A stretch of DNA of 64,000 nucleotides from Pogona vitticeps (taxonomy: Eukaryota; Chordata; Lepidosauria; Squamata; Agamidae): positions 182,644,045-182,708,044 of the forward strand of contig NC_135785.1 in assembly GCF_051106095.1 (NCBI RefSeq), read 5' to 3'. The position numbers were made by a program, and so were the translations under genes. The notes beneath the pieces are model-generated. The model saw nothing but the letters and a program-made list of their open reading frames with translations, had not been told where the DNA came from and did no database searches. Shown piece by piece: positions 23,829 to 34,700 of the stretch; the stretch's first letter is position 1; each line of letters opens with the position of its first letter.

Positions 23829-24035
23829 TAAGGTCATACTTTCCCATCCAACTAAGCTCATGAACAATTTAGAAAATTTGTGAAGTGCTTTAAACTTCTG
23901 ATGGCCACTTATAAAGAACGGGGGAAGCCCTTACCCACTCAGTTGTGGCCTGAGTCATCTTGAAAGTAAGCCCTGTTAAGTCATTTGGTCTGCTGGTGGA
24001 GTCCTCATGTGATGAGAAGGTTGCACTAGCTCTAC

Positions 24036-24036
24036 T

Positions 24037-24064
<28 letters not shown>
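24036..24064. repeat. (AC)n microsatellite
   Basis: About 14 uninterrupted AC units. Confidence 0.95.
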
Positions 24065-24067
<3 letters not shown>

Positions 24068-24579
24068 GCTGTTGCTTTAATCACAGAAACAAAACAGTCT
24101 GAAGAAAGGAGGCTGCTGTACCTGGGTAGCTTCTTCACATGAGCCAGAACATGGAGAGATTACACAGGTACAGCAGGCTCCTGACTTTAAACTGTCTGCT
24201 CCCTTGATTAAAGCTGTTACTTTAACAGTGGGGGCTGGCTTTGTTAGTGCATTCCCCTAATCATGTTGGACTGTTTTTTTAAAAGGATGTTGACAGTATC
24301 AAAGCCAGTGTTTTGTTCCAGCTCTTCTACACTGCTACTCATGCAGTATATGTGGTTCAGTGTGGCTTGCTATTGAGACTGTTATATTCTTTATTTTATT
24401 TGGAGTGGAATTCAAGGCATGAAAATAATGCATTTGTGTGTTCATACTTTGAGAGGGGGGGTTGACCTATGGATTTAATTTCACTTCTTGGAGTATAGCT
24501 TCAATCATTTTCTCCCCTTATTTTTTTCATTTTTAGATTTTCTAACACCCTGCTTTTTTAGGTGCTTAGTAGCAATAGG

Positions 24580-24770
24580 CCAAAAACCTATTGGGGTTTG
24601 CATAACTGGCTGCAGCTCATTGTGACTAAATGACAAGGTGCTAGGATGCCTCCCGGATGCACGACTGCTCATGTGCCCAGTTGCCCAGCCAAGACGTGCC
24701 CCAGTCCTTGTCTATTAGCTGCAGTTGACTCTGGCAAATTACACAAACATCAGCAAGATTGCACCCTTAA
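24580..24770. mobile_element. Inverted-repeat element, family shared with 61735..61930
   Basis: Segments ggtttgcataactggctgca, gacaaggtgctaggatgc and gctcatgtgcccag recur in the same order in 61755..61835. The right side (ttacacaaacatcagcaaga) matches the reverse complement of the left side of the other copy, so the family is palindromic, as MITEs often are. Both copies are much decayed. Confidence 0.45.
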
Positions 24771-25548
24771 ATAGAATTGTTCTGAGTGCAATTCCGAAAT
24801 GACTCTCATTAAAAAATAATAATTCTGCACCCTCAGAATAGAACTCTGTAACTTGCTCGATAGGCCATTATATTTAAAGTGCAGCTTACTTCTCTGAAGA
24901 ACTGAAATCGGGTAGTGCTCTCCTGAAGAGAAAGCTCTGGAAATGGAATATAAGCCCACATTTCTTTTCCTTTATCCCCATGGCAAATTGCTCTTGCTGA
25001 AGAGTTTTTCTTATCTAGTGGCAGTATTATAGACTTTGGTCCCACAGTTCCCCTTATGGCTTTTTCAATACTTCAAGGATGCTACAGAAAGGGCAGCAAT
25101 TCTAAGTAATGTGGAGAAAACAGAACTTTTCCTATTTAAAATATATTCATTTTAATGCAGTCATTTTGATACTGTCTATAAGCTCGAATGTCAGCTCTGA
25201 AGATCAATGGGAAAACCATATTTTAGTTAAGCTGAGGGATGGGAATTTCTTGTGGTTTCTATTAGAGCCAATGCTTCAGCACATGACTTCTCGAATGTAT
25301 CTTGTTTCTGCCCTGCAGAACAATGAAATATGATTGGTCTCCAAGCACCCATTGCCTCTCTTTTCCCAGTCTTCGTGTCACCGTCATGCTTGCACACTTT
25401 TCTCGGCTATTTTTGTGTCTGTATCCTTCCACTGGTGAAGAACCCCAGCTGTTGTCCTTCTGAAAAATGCCAATAACAAGGCTGCCTCTGACTGGCTTAA
25501 TGAAGGCTTAATGAAAATATTGGCTGACTTTTTGTCCATCGAAAGACC
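24771..25548. other. Gene-free stretch
   Basis: Nothing recognisable except short open frames without domains. Confidence 0.45.
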
Positions 25549-25646
25549 ATGGAGAGAGACTTTGTTGAAGCAGAAATTCAGCCAACCCTCTGTCTTCCCT
25601 GGGATTCTGGCAAGGTCACAGAAGATGAAGAGAAGCCGTTTTGTCA
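25549..25646 (+). CDS. Candidate first coding exon, protein not recognised
   Basis: An ATG in an excellent Kozak context (A at -3, G at +4) opens a frame reading MERDFVEAEIQPTLCLPWDS and then GKVTEDEEKPFC before a strong splice donor (CA then gtgagt at 25647). An in-frame stop lies just upstream of the ATG, and the frame would stop two codons later if unspliced (TGA 25648..25650). The composition is acidic and protein-like. I do not know the protein and see no downstream partner exon in the window, so this remains a guess. Confidence 0.22.
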
Positions 25647-25650
25647 GTGA

Positions 25651-26455
25651 GTAATATTATTTCACTTTATAATGTCCTTCTCATTAATCTCATATAGGCT
25701 CCTTCATAGTATAATTGGTTATGGGTGTATGGAGGAACCGAAGATAATGTTTGGTCTTTTTTCCATTTCTACATAGCTGCTGATGAATGCGACTAGAGAT
25801 GATGTTTTCTTTGTTGTATCTAGTGGGTGCTTTCATTTGTGCACACGGTGCAAATTAAGAGAGAAAAAACCCTCTTAGGTACTCCTATTTTCCATAATAG
25901 CAACGCTTGTATGGTGGTATAACGTTTTCCTCTCTCTTTGGTATTTTTCTTCCAACCAATTTATCTCTGTCTCTGTCCACAAGTGGTTTGTGGACAATTG
26001 AAAGTGTTTTTATATTCAGGTTTTCAAGATAATTTTTGTACTTTTTAATATCCAAGAGTTGTGAAGTTAGAAAGTGAAAAGACAGAAAGTTGACTTAGCC
26101 ACATCAGGTGTCCTTACATTTTACCTTTCTGCATAGCTACTAAAAAGACAGCAGTAATTTCTGGTGTTTGTTTTGAGCAATATACCGTACTTTATGGTAT
26201 TGTATTTATTTGCTTAACTGATGTTTGTTTTCTTTTTTTTAAAAAAATCATAGAATCAGATATGAAGGGATCCAATGTTCATAGAGCAGCTGTAACACAT
26301 TTGCTACCTTAGGCTTTGTTAAGGGTTCTATTTATAATGATGGAGGCATCTTTTCACTCCATGCCAAAAGTTGCAAGTTAGTAGAAGGACCAATTGTGTT
26401 TCTAAAAACTAATCACTAGGAATGTATTCATCCTCAGTGTTACCTGTTTATCTTT
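25651..26455. other. Gene-free stretch
   Basis: Unique-looking AT-rich sequence; no element recognised. Confidence 0.45.
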
Positions 26456-26660
26456 TTTTTTTGTTATTTTTAAAATGCCATATGTTCTCCAAAGAACTGA
26501 GGATGATGTACAGTATCCATCCATACCTAGCTAGGTGGGATGGGTTAAGAAAGAGTGACTGATCCAAGGTCATTGGAAAACTTCACTGCTGAGCAGACAT
26601 TTAAACCTCAGGGATCTTTCTTGCCCAGCCCATCATTTGATGAGACAGCATAACACTACG
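26456..26660 (-). mobile_element. MIR-like tRNA-derived SINE, decayed
   Basis: The plus strand reads gatccaaggtcattgg, then cttcactgctgagcaga, tttaaacctcagggatc and ends agcataacactacggg: the reverse order of the SINE core, B box and A box. A T9 tract lies on the 3' side. Confidence 0.6.
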
Positions 26661-26984
26661 GGATTTTCCTTTCCATTTCTGAACTTTTACTTCTGTTTCT
26701 CACTTCCCTTATCTGTTTCTCTGGAACTGGCTTTTAAATGACAAACACAGCTTTATCCTTAGCCTTCCCCCCACCCTCCAGTTTGTCAGTTTTTCACAAA
26801 CCTTCATTAAAGTCAGCCTTTCCACAACGCCACCTAAGTTCACAGTGCCTTTTGCAAGCTACTTCAATCCTGTCAAGCAGGAGACGCATTGAGAGAATAA
26901 AAATAGTTTGGAGCTGCCTCATCAATTCAGTTACTTACCAGTTACACATTCGTAGCTTTCCACGGCTGCCTCTGCAGTGGAGGA

Positions 26985-27235
26985 TATCCAGGCAAGTAAT
27001 CGTGTTAGTCAGTTACCGGGGGGGGGGGGGGAAGGGAACCAAGCCTTGTGACACCTTATAGTCAGTGTCTTCTCCTTCTTCTCCTTCTCCTGGACATTTG
27101 ACATCCTCATGGCTGTTCTAACTTTGGACATAAATCAATGATGCTGCATTTGCATCCTTAAAGACAATCAATTGTATTGGCACAAGATTTTGTGGACTGC
27201 TGCTTGAGGTACATGGAGTAGGCAGAGGCACTTGT
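26985..27235 (+). mobile_element. Sauropsid interspersed repeat fragment, class uncertain
   Basis: Contains aatcgtgttagtcagttacc, a G14 run, ccttgtgacaccttatagtc and, after a 100-bp interruption, attggcacaagattttgtgg actgctgcttgag. The order (a 'gttagtc' box, 'gacacctta', then 'ttggcataagctttcgtgg') is familiar from lizard and turtle repeats. I cannot place it in a superfamily with confidence. Confidence 0.5.
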
Positions 27236-28632
27236 CACTCAGCAATGGTTTTTAAAGAGTTTTAAAGAGTTTGAATGAATTTTAAAGATTGCAATCCAGA
27301 CCTGTATCTGTCGCCATCCCAGGGACTGTTAATGGCTCTTACTGGCTATTGATAAGGCCATCATCATCATGCTAGACCTTCTGCATTCCCATCTGTATGA
27401 TTTGGCATTTTCATACTGAGGAAGAAGCAGCCCAGAGAACCTGTCTAGAATTCCCCACAAGAGCAACGGCCCTCCAGAAGTACAGCGTATACTTCCAATG
27501 CTGTAATCACCTCTCTGTCTTTAATTTAGACAAGCGGTGGGACTTTCACTGGACTACAAGTAGCCCTGAAAAAAAAGGATTGATACTAACATATCCTCAG
27601 CATATTATTATCTAAGGCAGTCATACAAAGTTGTTCTACCTCCAACATGTCTGGTCCAAGGCAGGGTGAAGTAGACATCCTGAGCAGCAGATGCTGGATG
27701 GTATAGAAATGGCAATCATGACAACCTCCTCCTGACCATTGCTTACTGATGTGTTCTAGGAAGCTTGGTTTCCTTTCCTGAAGCTAGCCTGTTTTCATCA
27801 AGCAGACAGCACTCTCTCCTCATCAGGAGAGAAGTAAGATTCCGCTATCAGTCTGATTAGCATTTCCAGGACCTAAGCACCAACCTGCTTGGCATCCAAC
27901 CTTTGGCCTCAAGGCTGGCCCAAGACATTATGTTGTTCCTGACACATCCTTCAACTCGGGATGCAAAGTGTCAAAATTATTTTGACACATGAGGCAGAAA
28001 ACAGTACAAGAATCTCTACTTTCTTAGCAAGAAATGGAAAACAGAAGCACTATCAAATGAGCTGTACAAAGTAGAACAGGTCTTAACCACCAACTACCCA
28101 TTTTCTCTTTCCGGTGTTAAACCCAGTTATAAAAATGGATCAGATTTCTTGCTGAACCCCAAAATATGCAGCAAATGCTTCTGCTCTATCTAGTTGCGGG
28201 TACCCAATCATAGCTCTTATATGCCATTAGGTGAGTGTGACGTTCCACCCAGTGTTCCCTGCTTGTTTTCCCCAAACCAAGGTTCACTCTGGTGAAGTTT
28301 TCTCTTTCAGTCGCTGCCACCAGTGGATATCCCTTAGCCACGCTTGCACAATACTTGAATCACACACTTGCTGCCAACATAAGTTGTTTATTTAGTTTGA
28401 ACTTGAATCACAGATGTTCTTTTTCATCATTGTATAGAATCACTCATTAAAACGTCTTATCTTTGGTTACACGTTCAATTCTTCGTTTGTTTTATTGATT
28501 TATTCACTTTAACCAACTTATTAATATTATCATTTCTCTCAAATTCTCTGACTATCTATCTTGACTATTCAATTTCTCTCCTCCACACTCTCATTCTCTC
28601 TTTCACCTTCTCTCTTCCTAACTCCCACTCTA
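27236..28632. other. Gene-free stretch
   Basis: No exon recognised. A short tandem (ttttaaagagtttaaa type) occurs at 27250..27285. 28560..28632 is pyrimidine-rich. Confidence 0.4.
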
Positions 28633-29157
28633 CAGTGGGGTCTCTACTTAAGAACTTAATCCGTATTGGAAGGTGGTTCTCAAGTTGAAAAGTTCTTATG
28701 TTGAATCTGCATTTCCCATAGGAATGCATTGAAAACCATTTAATCCGTATCTGCTGTTTTCCGTCCATAGAAACTACAGTGGAACCTCTACTTAAGAACT
28801 TAATCCGTTTTGGAATAGTGTTCTTAAGTTGAAACGTTCTTAAGTTGAAGCAAATTTTCCCATAGGAATGGACTGAAAACCAATTAATCCGTTCTGGCTG
28901 TTTTTTTGTTATGTAGAGGTGCGTTCGTACAAAGCTGGTTAATACGTACAAAGCTGGTTAATACATACTCTACCACTAGGGGGAGAATTTTTTTTTAACC
29001 TAAGATGACCTAAGGTTAAAAAAAGAGCAGGAAAGGTTTTTTTTCCTGTTCTTATCTTGGATTTCTGTTCTCAAGTAGAAGCAAAATTTTGCAAAATGAG
29101 CTGTTCTTAAGTTGGATTGTTCTTAAGTAGGGACGTTCTTAAGTAGAGACCCCACTG
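28633..29157. mobile_element. pogo/Tigger-like non-autonomous DNA transposon
   Basis: Flanked by TA on both sides, with inverted ends CAGTGGGGTCTCTACTTAAG and, at the right, its complement (cttaagtagagaccccactg). Closely related to 34187..34700: both carry gcatttcccataggaatgca, ccgtccatagaaacta and a ccactag-gggg motif. A second element end starts within it at 28777. TA target and CAG ends fit the Tc1/mariner superfamily, pogo group. There is no transposase. Confidence 0.8.
28777..28965. mobile_element. Second pogo-like end nested in 28633..29157
   Basis: cagtggaacctctacttaag follows a TA exactly at the point where the sister copy at 34187 continues without interruption (gaaacta). Its right end is not clear; a 19-bp tandem duplication (gtacaaagctggttaatac) lies at about 28928..28965. 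Confidence 0.55.
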
Positions 29158-29159
29158 TA

Positions 29160-30250
29160 ACTGCCTCTAACTGCCTAACTCTGCCTAACTGACTCCGCCC
29201 CTCCTGTCTTCTCATAGGCTCCTGCACTTGAGCTTCAGCTATGAGTGACATGGGCATTCCATCACAGTGAGGAATAGCCTAACTAAGAATGGAGAACACC
29301 TGGCTCTCCAGTTGTTGATGGACTACAAGTCCCATTAGCTGCATGGCCAGTGGTGTGGGATCACTGGAGTTCCAGTACAAGAACCTTTGTAAGGTCATAA
29401 GCTTTAAAAAGTGCCAAACATGGAAGTAAAGTTTTCAGAGCAAACAATTGTCCCCCATTCCATTCATTCCTTAGTCATCTGTTGCAAGCTATCGTCTTAT
29501 CTGGAGGTAGTCATGCTTATGCCTGAATGATTGGATGTTGCATTCAAAAATGTATTGCACAAGGCAAGCTTCACCCGGGCTGAGCTTGTATGTTGGGCTG
29601 TGTTAGGCTGTCCTCCCCATCAGAGGGATAATAGAATACCAGAGGGATAATAGAATACATGTATCGCATTGGAATGGTAGCATTTTGGCTAGATCTTCAC
29701 ACAAAAATGAATGAAAAATAGCCTTGCATTGAAGGCCAAAAGTAGACATTAGCCTGACTAATATTCCCAACATTTTTGCAAATTGTGGCTGTGGAGAGGG
29801 GAATCAGCCCCAGGACTGGAGCATGGAGGAGAGGGTGGTTCACCTGGTTCCCCCTGTGTTATTTTCTAGAATCTAGAACTAAATTACCTTTTGTGGATTA
29901 CAATTTCAAGTTCCTCCACCCAGCTAACATGAACAGTGGCCATCCTAACTGGAAAATTCAGGTATTTTCCCCTTGAAAATTGCCCCACCACAGCTGTCAT
30001 TGCCTACATTAGCCGAATCAACCATGTACATGTACAAAAATGAGAAATTCTTGGCCCCTGCTAAAAAATAAAAATCTAAAATCCATAGACAGGCAACTAA
30101 TACCTCAGTATTGTATAAAGACATAAACAGTAGCTTTGGGACGTTTTCAGGTTTTCAGTAGGAAAACATTCTTGTTCTCTAGGAGTACAGTTTGCAAATA
30201 TTTAAAGAAACCAAGTTGTGCATCTGTCTGTCTGTCTTCTGTCTGTCTTC
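29160..30250. other. Gene-free stretch with a hAT-type MITE relic
   Basis: 29285..29385 (ttgttgatggactacaagtcc, then ggccagtggtgtgggatca) is a decayed MITE. A 17-bp tandem duplication (agagggataatagaata) lies near 29620..29660. No gene. Confidence 0.45.
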
Positions 30251-30376
<126 letters not shown>

Positions 30377-30849
30377 GATTGTAATTTTCAGCTTGGCATG
30401 ACCTCTCATTTCTCTATAGTACTTTTTCTTTCTTTCTTGTTATTAGACCTAAAAGCTACAATTACAAAACCTGGAAACTTTCAGGAAAAAAAGGTCATGG
30501 TAAACAGTAATTCAAAGCCCATTAGTATGGAAGAGTTCTATCACGGCACTTCCCACAACTCATCAAAAGCTAAAGGATTTGATATCATGCAATGCAGGCC
30601 TAGGAGAGGAACCCATTTTATATTGCTTTTCTGCATTCATCCAAACCGTACACTAAAACCTCCTTTTGAAGACCATGATTACATTTTGACCTTTTAGAGC
30701 TTGCTTCCAGAGTAAAGATTTTTATCTCACATTACACATAATTGCTGACTGAATTTAATGCAATCCTCCCAGAGAGCAGGAACCAAAGGAGCTTGGGATG
30801 TCTGCAACTTAATAGATCGTTTATCTTGATGGGAAGGCAAGGGTAACTT

Positions 30850-30883
<34 letters not shown>

Positions 30884-31153
30884 GCACCGCCTTCAGCATT
30901 TCCTACCCATGGGCAGCATGGATTTATTCTGTCTTTCCTTCATTCTTTCTCTTTCTCCTACAACCTTTAACAGAAAATACTAATCCTGTTTGTGGTTAAT
31001 AATTGCAATACAAAGACAAGAGTGTTTTTAGAGGTACTGTGGCTACCTTTACCGGTTGCTAAAAAGGAAGAAATGGATCAGCTTTCCCAAGACTGTCGAG
31101 GGCGCAGATTTACATAATGTTTGTATATGGTAATTGAATAATTTAGATCAATA
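30377..31153. other. Gene-free stretch with (CT)n at 30852..30880
   Basis: A pure CT array of about 14 units lies at 30852..30880. The rest looks unique; the open frame to 30697 is carried in from the microsatellite. Confidence 0.5.
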
Positions 31154-31163
31154 ATTTAGAACT

Positions 31164-31479
31164 CGAGATGGTGGTATTCGTATTCATATATGGATACGAA
31201 TACCCCTGCACAGGTGGCAATAATGAGGGCCCAGCCCCATGGGGCCGGATGGTCCACTTACCGATGTGCTAATGCCGCAGGGTCCACGCTGCCTTCTTAT
31301 CGCTCCGGAGATCGCAATTGCTGAGCCACTCTTCAACGTGGTAGAGAGGCTTGTCATCCCATCTCCTGCCAGGAGTGGTTCAGCAATCACAGATGGCAGC
31401 ACGGACCCCTGAGGCTGCACCCTCGTTATTTCCACCTGTGCAAGGGTATTTGCATTCATATACGAATACCCCCATCTCT
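31164..31479. mobile_element. DNA transposon with long inverted ends and inner palindromes
   Basis: The left end (gagatggtggtattcgtatt, then catatatggatacgaatacc and ctgcacaggtgg) is mirrored at the right (ccacctgtgcaagggtattt, then gcattcatatacgaatacc and cccatctc). Each end is itself a near-palindrome around 'attcatat'. The inner part is GC-rich. A 10-bp direct repeat ATTTAGAACT flanks it (31154..31163, 31480..31489). No transposase; superfamily unresolved. Confidence 0.75.
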
Positions 31480-31489
31480 ATTTAGAACT

Positions 31490-32175
31490 AATTTCTGTGA
31501 TTTAAAATTGAATTATACCACATCTCACCACAGTTGAAAAGACTGTGACCAGGTGACCAGGCCAGCCTTCATTCTGCTATCTGGCTGGTGAGTGCTGATG
31601 GACCATTTCCTAAGAAATTGCAACCTGTGCGTGTCTGTGTGTGATTTTTAAAGTCCTAAATTGATTCTAAATTATGACTTTTTCATATGTTTGTTTCTGC
31701 TTTTCATCAGGAGGCACTTTAACCCCACCCACAATATTTTAAATAATTTATCTGTTTCTGTAGTTATTTGCAGAAGACCTTGTAACAGATGAAGGCAAAA
31801 CAAAGGTAGTGTCTGGTTTGTGCTTTATATTCAGAAGACTTAACAAGCTAGAAAAGAGTTCTTCCATAAAGCGACCGCTATGCAGCAGCCCCAGACATGC
31901 ACTTAGGTCGTTTTTAGTGGAACACATTTCTTTCCTTCTTGTGTACATAAAACTATGCATGGTTTAGGGGAGGACTAATAATTCTTGTAAAGCACTGCTC
32001 CTTTAGATTTTTGTGCAAAACATACCTAGGATCTCATTTTCTTGATGTTTGCACAGCACTTCTTCAAATGGAGCCAAGATTCCTCCCTTCCTCCCTTGTT
32101 CAGAACCCAAGGCAAATAGCATACAGGAGAAACAGAGTATATAGGACACAAATGGCATTTAAGAACATTTAAATC
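31490..32175. other. Gene-free stretch
   Basis: Unique-looking; no element or exon recognised. Confidence 0.45.
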
Positions 32176-32183
32176 TGATAAAG

Positions 32184-32319
32184 CAGTGGTTCTTAACCTT
32201 GGGTTACTCAGGAGTTTTGGACTGCAACTCCCAGAAGCCTTCACCACCAGCTGTCCTGACTGGGGTTTCTGGGAGTTGCAGTTCAGAAGCATCCGAGTAA
32301 CAAAGGTTAAGAACCACTG
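32184..32319. mobile_element. hAT MITE with perfect 8-bp duplication
   Basis: A 136-bp element with inverted ends CAGTGGTTCTTAACCTT and its complement (ggttaagaaccactg), arms with actgcaactcccagaagcc and ttctgggagttgcagttc, and a short loop. TGATAAAG is duplicated at 32176..32183 and 32320..32327. The 8-bp duplication and CAGTGG ends identify the hAT superfamily. It can fold into a single long hairpin. Confidence 0.9.
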
Positions 32320-32327
32320 TGATAAAG

Positions 32328-32855
32328 GATGGAACTCCTCATCTCAAAAATTTCAGGATGAGTTACAGCCCCTGCTTGAACATGGTATGTCTTTCATACC
32401 TCTACAACATTTATTTACATCAGCACTGAGAGACATTAGCAGATCAATGAAGCTTCTGTCATATACTGGGCTTCCATTAAGGAAATCCTAAAGCCTCTAA
32501 ATGTAGCAACATCATGTATCACCTATATACTTCAAATGGGATTGTACCAACAGTAGGGATGATAGGATCCGTCTTTGCTTCATCCATGCTGTTTAAGCAC
32601 TGGATTCACTCTTTTCCTTAAAAAGAACAGAGGAGAAGATGAGAACTGCCCTCAGTTTCAAGCCTGTATGTGCTGTCTGGTAGTTTGAGGGAGGGTGAAC
32701 CATTCTGGACTGCGTCCAGCCTAAGTAATTGGATGTGGGCCTCATTAAGTCCAGCTTGGTCACTGGAGAACTGGATAGCCTTAGTAGCTTGTAGTGCCTT
32801 TGGCCAGTTTTAATTGGCTTCCAACTTCAAAAGTTGCTGGGCAGAGATAATGTAG
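32328..32855. other. Gene-free stretch
   Basis: 32690..32850 resembles a decayed L2-like 3' region (tggccagttttaattggctt), but I could not confirm it. Confidence 0.35.
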
Positions 32856-32863
32856 CCACAGTA

Positions 32864-33189
32864 AAGGTAAAGGTTCCCCTTGACATTCTTAGTCCAGTCG
32901 TGTCTGACTCTAGGGGGTGGTGCTCATCCCGTTTTCAAGCTGTAGAACCAGAACTTGTCCGAAGACAGTTTCCGTTGCCACGTGGCCAGCGTGACTAAGG
33001 AATGCCGTTTTATCTTTCCACTGAGGTGGTACTACTTGCATTTGCATGCTTTCAAACTGCTAGGTTGGCATGGAGCTGGGGCAAAGCAACAGGAGCTCAC
33101 TCTGTCACGTGGATTCGATCTTACGACTGCTGGTCTTCTGACCCTGCAGCACAGAGGCTTCTGCGATTTAGCCCACAGTGCCACCACGT
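32864..33189 (-). mobile_element. Sauria SINE, near full length
   Basis: On the minus strand: tRNA-like head with an A box (GTGGCACTGTGGGCTAAAT), GCAGAAGCCTCTGTGCTGCA, B box AAGATCGAATCCA (33111..33122), the CACGTGACAGAGTGAGCTCC body, and a 3' tail ACGACTGGACTAAGAATGTC ending in ACCTTTACCTTT-type repeats. CCACAGTA is repeated at 32856..32863 and 33190..33197. The head is present, unlike in the copy at 10153. Confidence 0.92.
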
Positions 33190-33239
33190 CCACAGTAGTT
33201 TTGTATAAATTGTATACAAATACAACATATTTCCTCCCT

Positions 33240-33425
33240 CCCCCGCCTGGAGTTGGCTAGATGAGCGGAAAGAGAGCAACACTCCGGGAGCAATTGGAAG
33301 GCTGCCCGAGGCTGTGGCTACCCATGGACACATTGGTGGATGGTCCGGGCCCAGGGGCCATACCCTTGTTAAATCCTATTGTGTGGGGGTATTCATATAA
33401 GAATATGAATACCCCCATCTCTATA
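33240..33425. mobile_element. Fragment of the 31164-type inverted-end transposon
   Basis: The right part (gtgggggtattcatataaga, then atatgaatacccccatctc) is the same end as in the 31-kb copy. The inner ggatggtccgggcccagggg matches the reverse complement of the inner part there. The left end is truncated. Confidence 0.6.
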
Positions 33426-33484
33426 TTGTATGCTAATAACTTGTTTGGACTCAATGTGCTCTGTTTGGAGACCTCCTTTGGACT

Positions 33485-33560
33485 ATAATAAAGAAGGTGC
33501 AACTAGTGCAGAATTTAGCACATAAACTGCTATCAGGAACATACATAAACCACCCCAAAC
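33485..33560 (+). mobile_element. L2-like LINE ORF fragment
   Basis: The plus strand reads KVQLVQNLAHKLLSG, equivalent to the conserved 'LQLVQNAAARLLTG' stretch of L2-group ORFs. It is cut off by the 5S-derived SINE that follows. Confidence 0.5.
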
Positions 33561-33574
33561 ATGACTTGAGTCAT

Positions 33575-33752
33575 CTGATTTTACAGACTAAGCAGAGTTT
33601 ATTCCAGTTAGTACACCTTTGGGTGATTCTTAGGGAATACCAGTGATCTCCAGGTAAGACTAAGAAAGAACCCTCCTTGAAGTCCTGGAAAGCAGCTGCC
33701 AATACTGGGCTAGATGGGCCACTGATCAGTACAAGACAAGTTCATGTGTTCT
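33575..33752 (+). mobile_element. 5S rRNA-derived SINE
   Basis: agactaagcagagtttattc, then cagttagtacacctttgggt and gggaataccagt follow the order of 5S rRNA internal control sequence (GCTAAGCAGGGT, TGGTTAGTACTTGGATGGG, GGAATACC). The second half (ctgccaatactgggctagat, gggccactgatcagtacaag, ttcatgtgttc) is the LINE-related body of SINE3-type elements. It is decayed and not a working 5S gene. Confidence 0.75.
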
Positions 33753-33762
33753 AGGATCCTAT

Positions 33763-34177
33763 GTAGACATGGGCACTTCATATTTGTTTCCCTGGAGAAA
33801 TGAATATGAACTGTGGCACCACACGTGTCACGGTGGCCCAATCCCACCCCCCAGAACTGGGTCACATACTGGGCTCTGCGTGGCACTTGACTTCATCGAC
33901 GTTGCACCAATCAGGGCAGGAGCTCGGCCAGTCCTTCCCAGCCTCCCTGTGCAGCTGACCACTCCTCAGCTGAGCGGGGAGACTCCCTGTCCTGCCTCCA
34001 TGCCAAAGTGATCAGGCTGCACAGGGAGGCGAGGAAGGACCAGCCAGGCTCCTCAATCATCAATGATGATGGAATCAAGTGCTGCACAGAGCCCTTTAAG
34101 TGGTCTGGCCAGTTCTGGGGAGTGGAGTTGGTTTGTATTTGTTTCTCCAGGGAAACAAATACAAAGTGCCTGTGTAT
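33763..34177. mobile_element. Inverted-end DNA transposon, about 415 bp
   Basis: Ends gtagacatgggcacttcata and, mirrored, caaagtgcctgtgtat; both are followed inward by palindromes (tttgtttccctggagaaatg at the left, gtttctccagggaaacaaat at the right). Near-identical 8-mers GATCCTAT and AATCCTAT flank it (33755..33762, 34178..34185), fitting hAT. The inside is GC-rich and has no transposase. Confidence 0.7.
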
Positions 34178-34186
34178 AATCCTATA

Positions 34187-34700
34187 CAGTGGGGTCTTGA
34201 CTTGAGAACTTAATCCGTATTGGAAGGCGGTTCTCAAGTCAAAAAGTTCTCAAGTCAAATCTGCATTTCCCATAGGAATGCATTGAAAATCATTTGATCC
34301 GTATCTGCTCTTTTCCGTCCATAGAAACTAATGGGAAGCTGCTATTCCGCCTTCGACCACTAGAGGGGGAATATTTTGTTTCTTTTTTTCTTAGGTCAAG
34401 AAAGGTTCAGGGAAGGCAGGGAAAATACAGTCCAGGCAGTACAGTACCAGGCAGTCTGAAGACTGTCTCCCAATCCACTTTCTAAACGCTGGGAGGAGTG
34501 AGGAAGCAGACAGGCACCCTTTTCACTGGCCAACAGTTAACTGAAAGTTCACATTTTGCACTTTCCCTGCCTCCCACGTGGGTTTTTTTAGTTCTTAACT
34601 CAAATCTAAGTACTTAAGTCAAGTCAATATTTTCCTATGAGAGCGGTTCTTAAGTCAAAATGTTCTTAACTCGAGCCGTTCTTAAGTCAAGACCCCACTG
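34187..34700. mobile_element. pogo/Tigger-like non-autonomous DNA transposon
   Basis: Flanked by TA (34185..34186 and 34701..34702), with inverted ends CAGTGGGGTCTTGACTTGAG and its complement (tcttaagtcaagaccccactg). 514 bp, without a transposase ORF. It lands directly on the duplication that ends the element before it. Sister of the 28633 copy. Confidence 0.85.

Noticed and set aside
33100-33190. tRNA-like A and B boxes
   Set aside because: They belong to the head of a Sauria SINE; no cloverleaf or acceptor stem is present, so it is not a tRNA gene. The same holds for the boxes at 3255, 14700, 22460, 42215 and 43190.
33575-33752. A 5S rRNA gene
   Set aside because: Only part of the 5S sequence is kept, with many changes, and a LINE-like body follows; it is a SINE.
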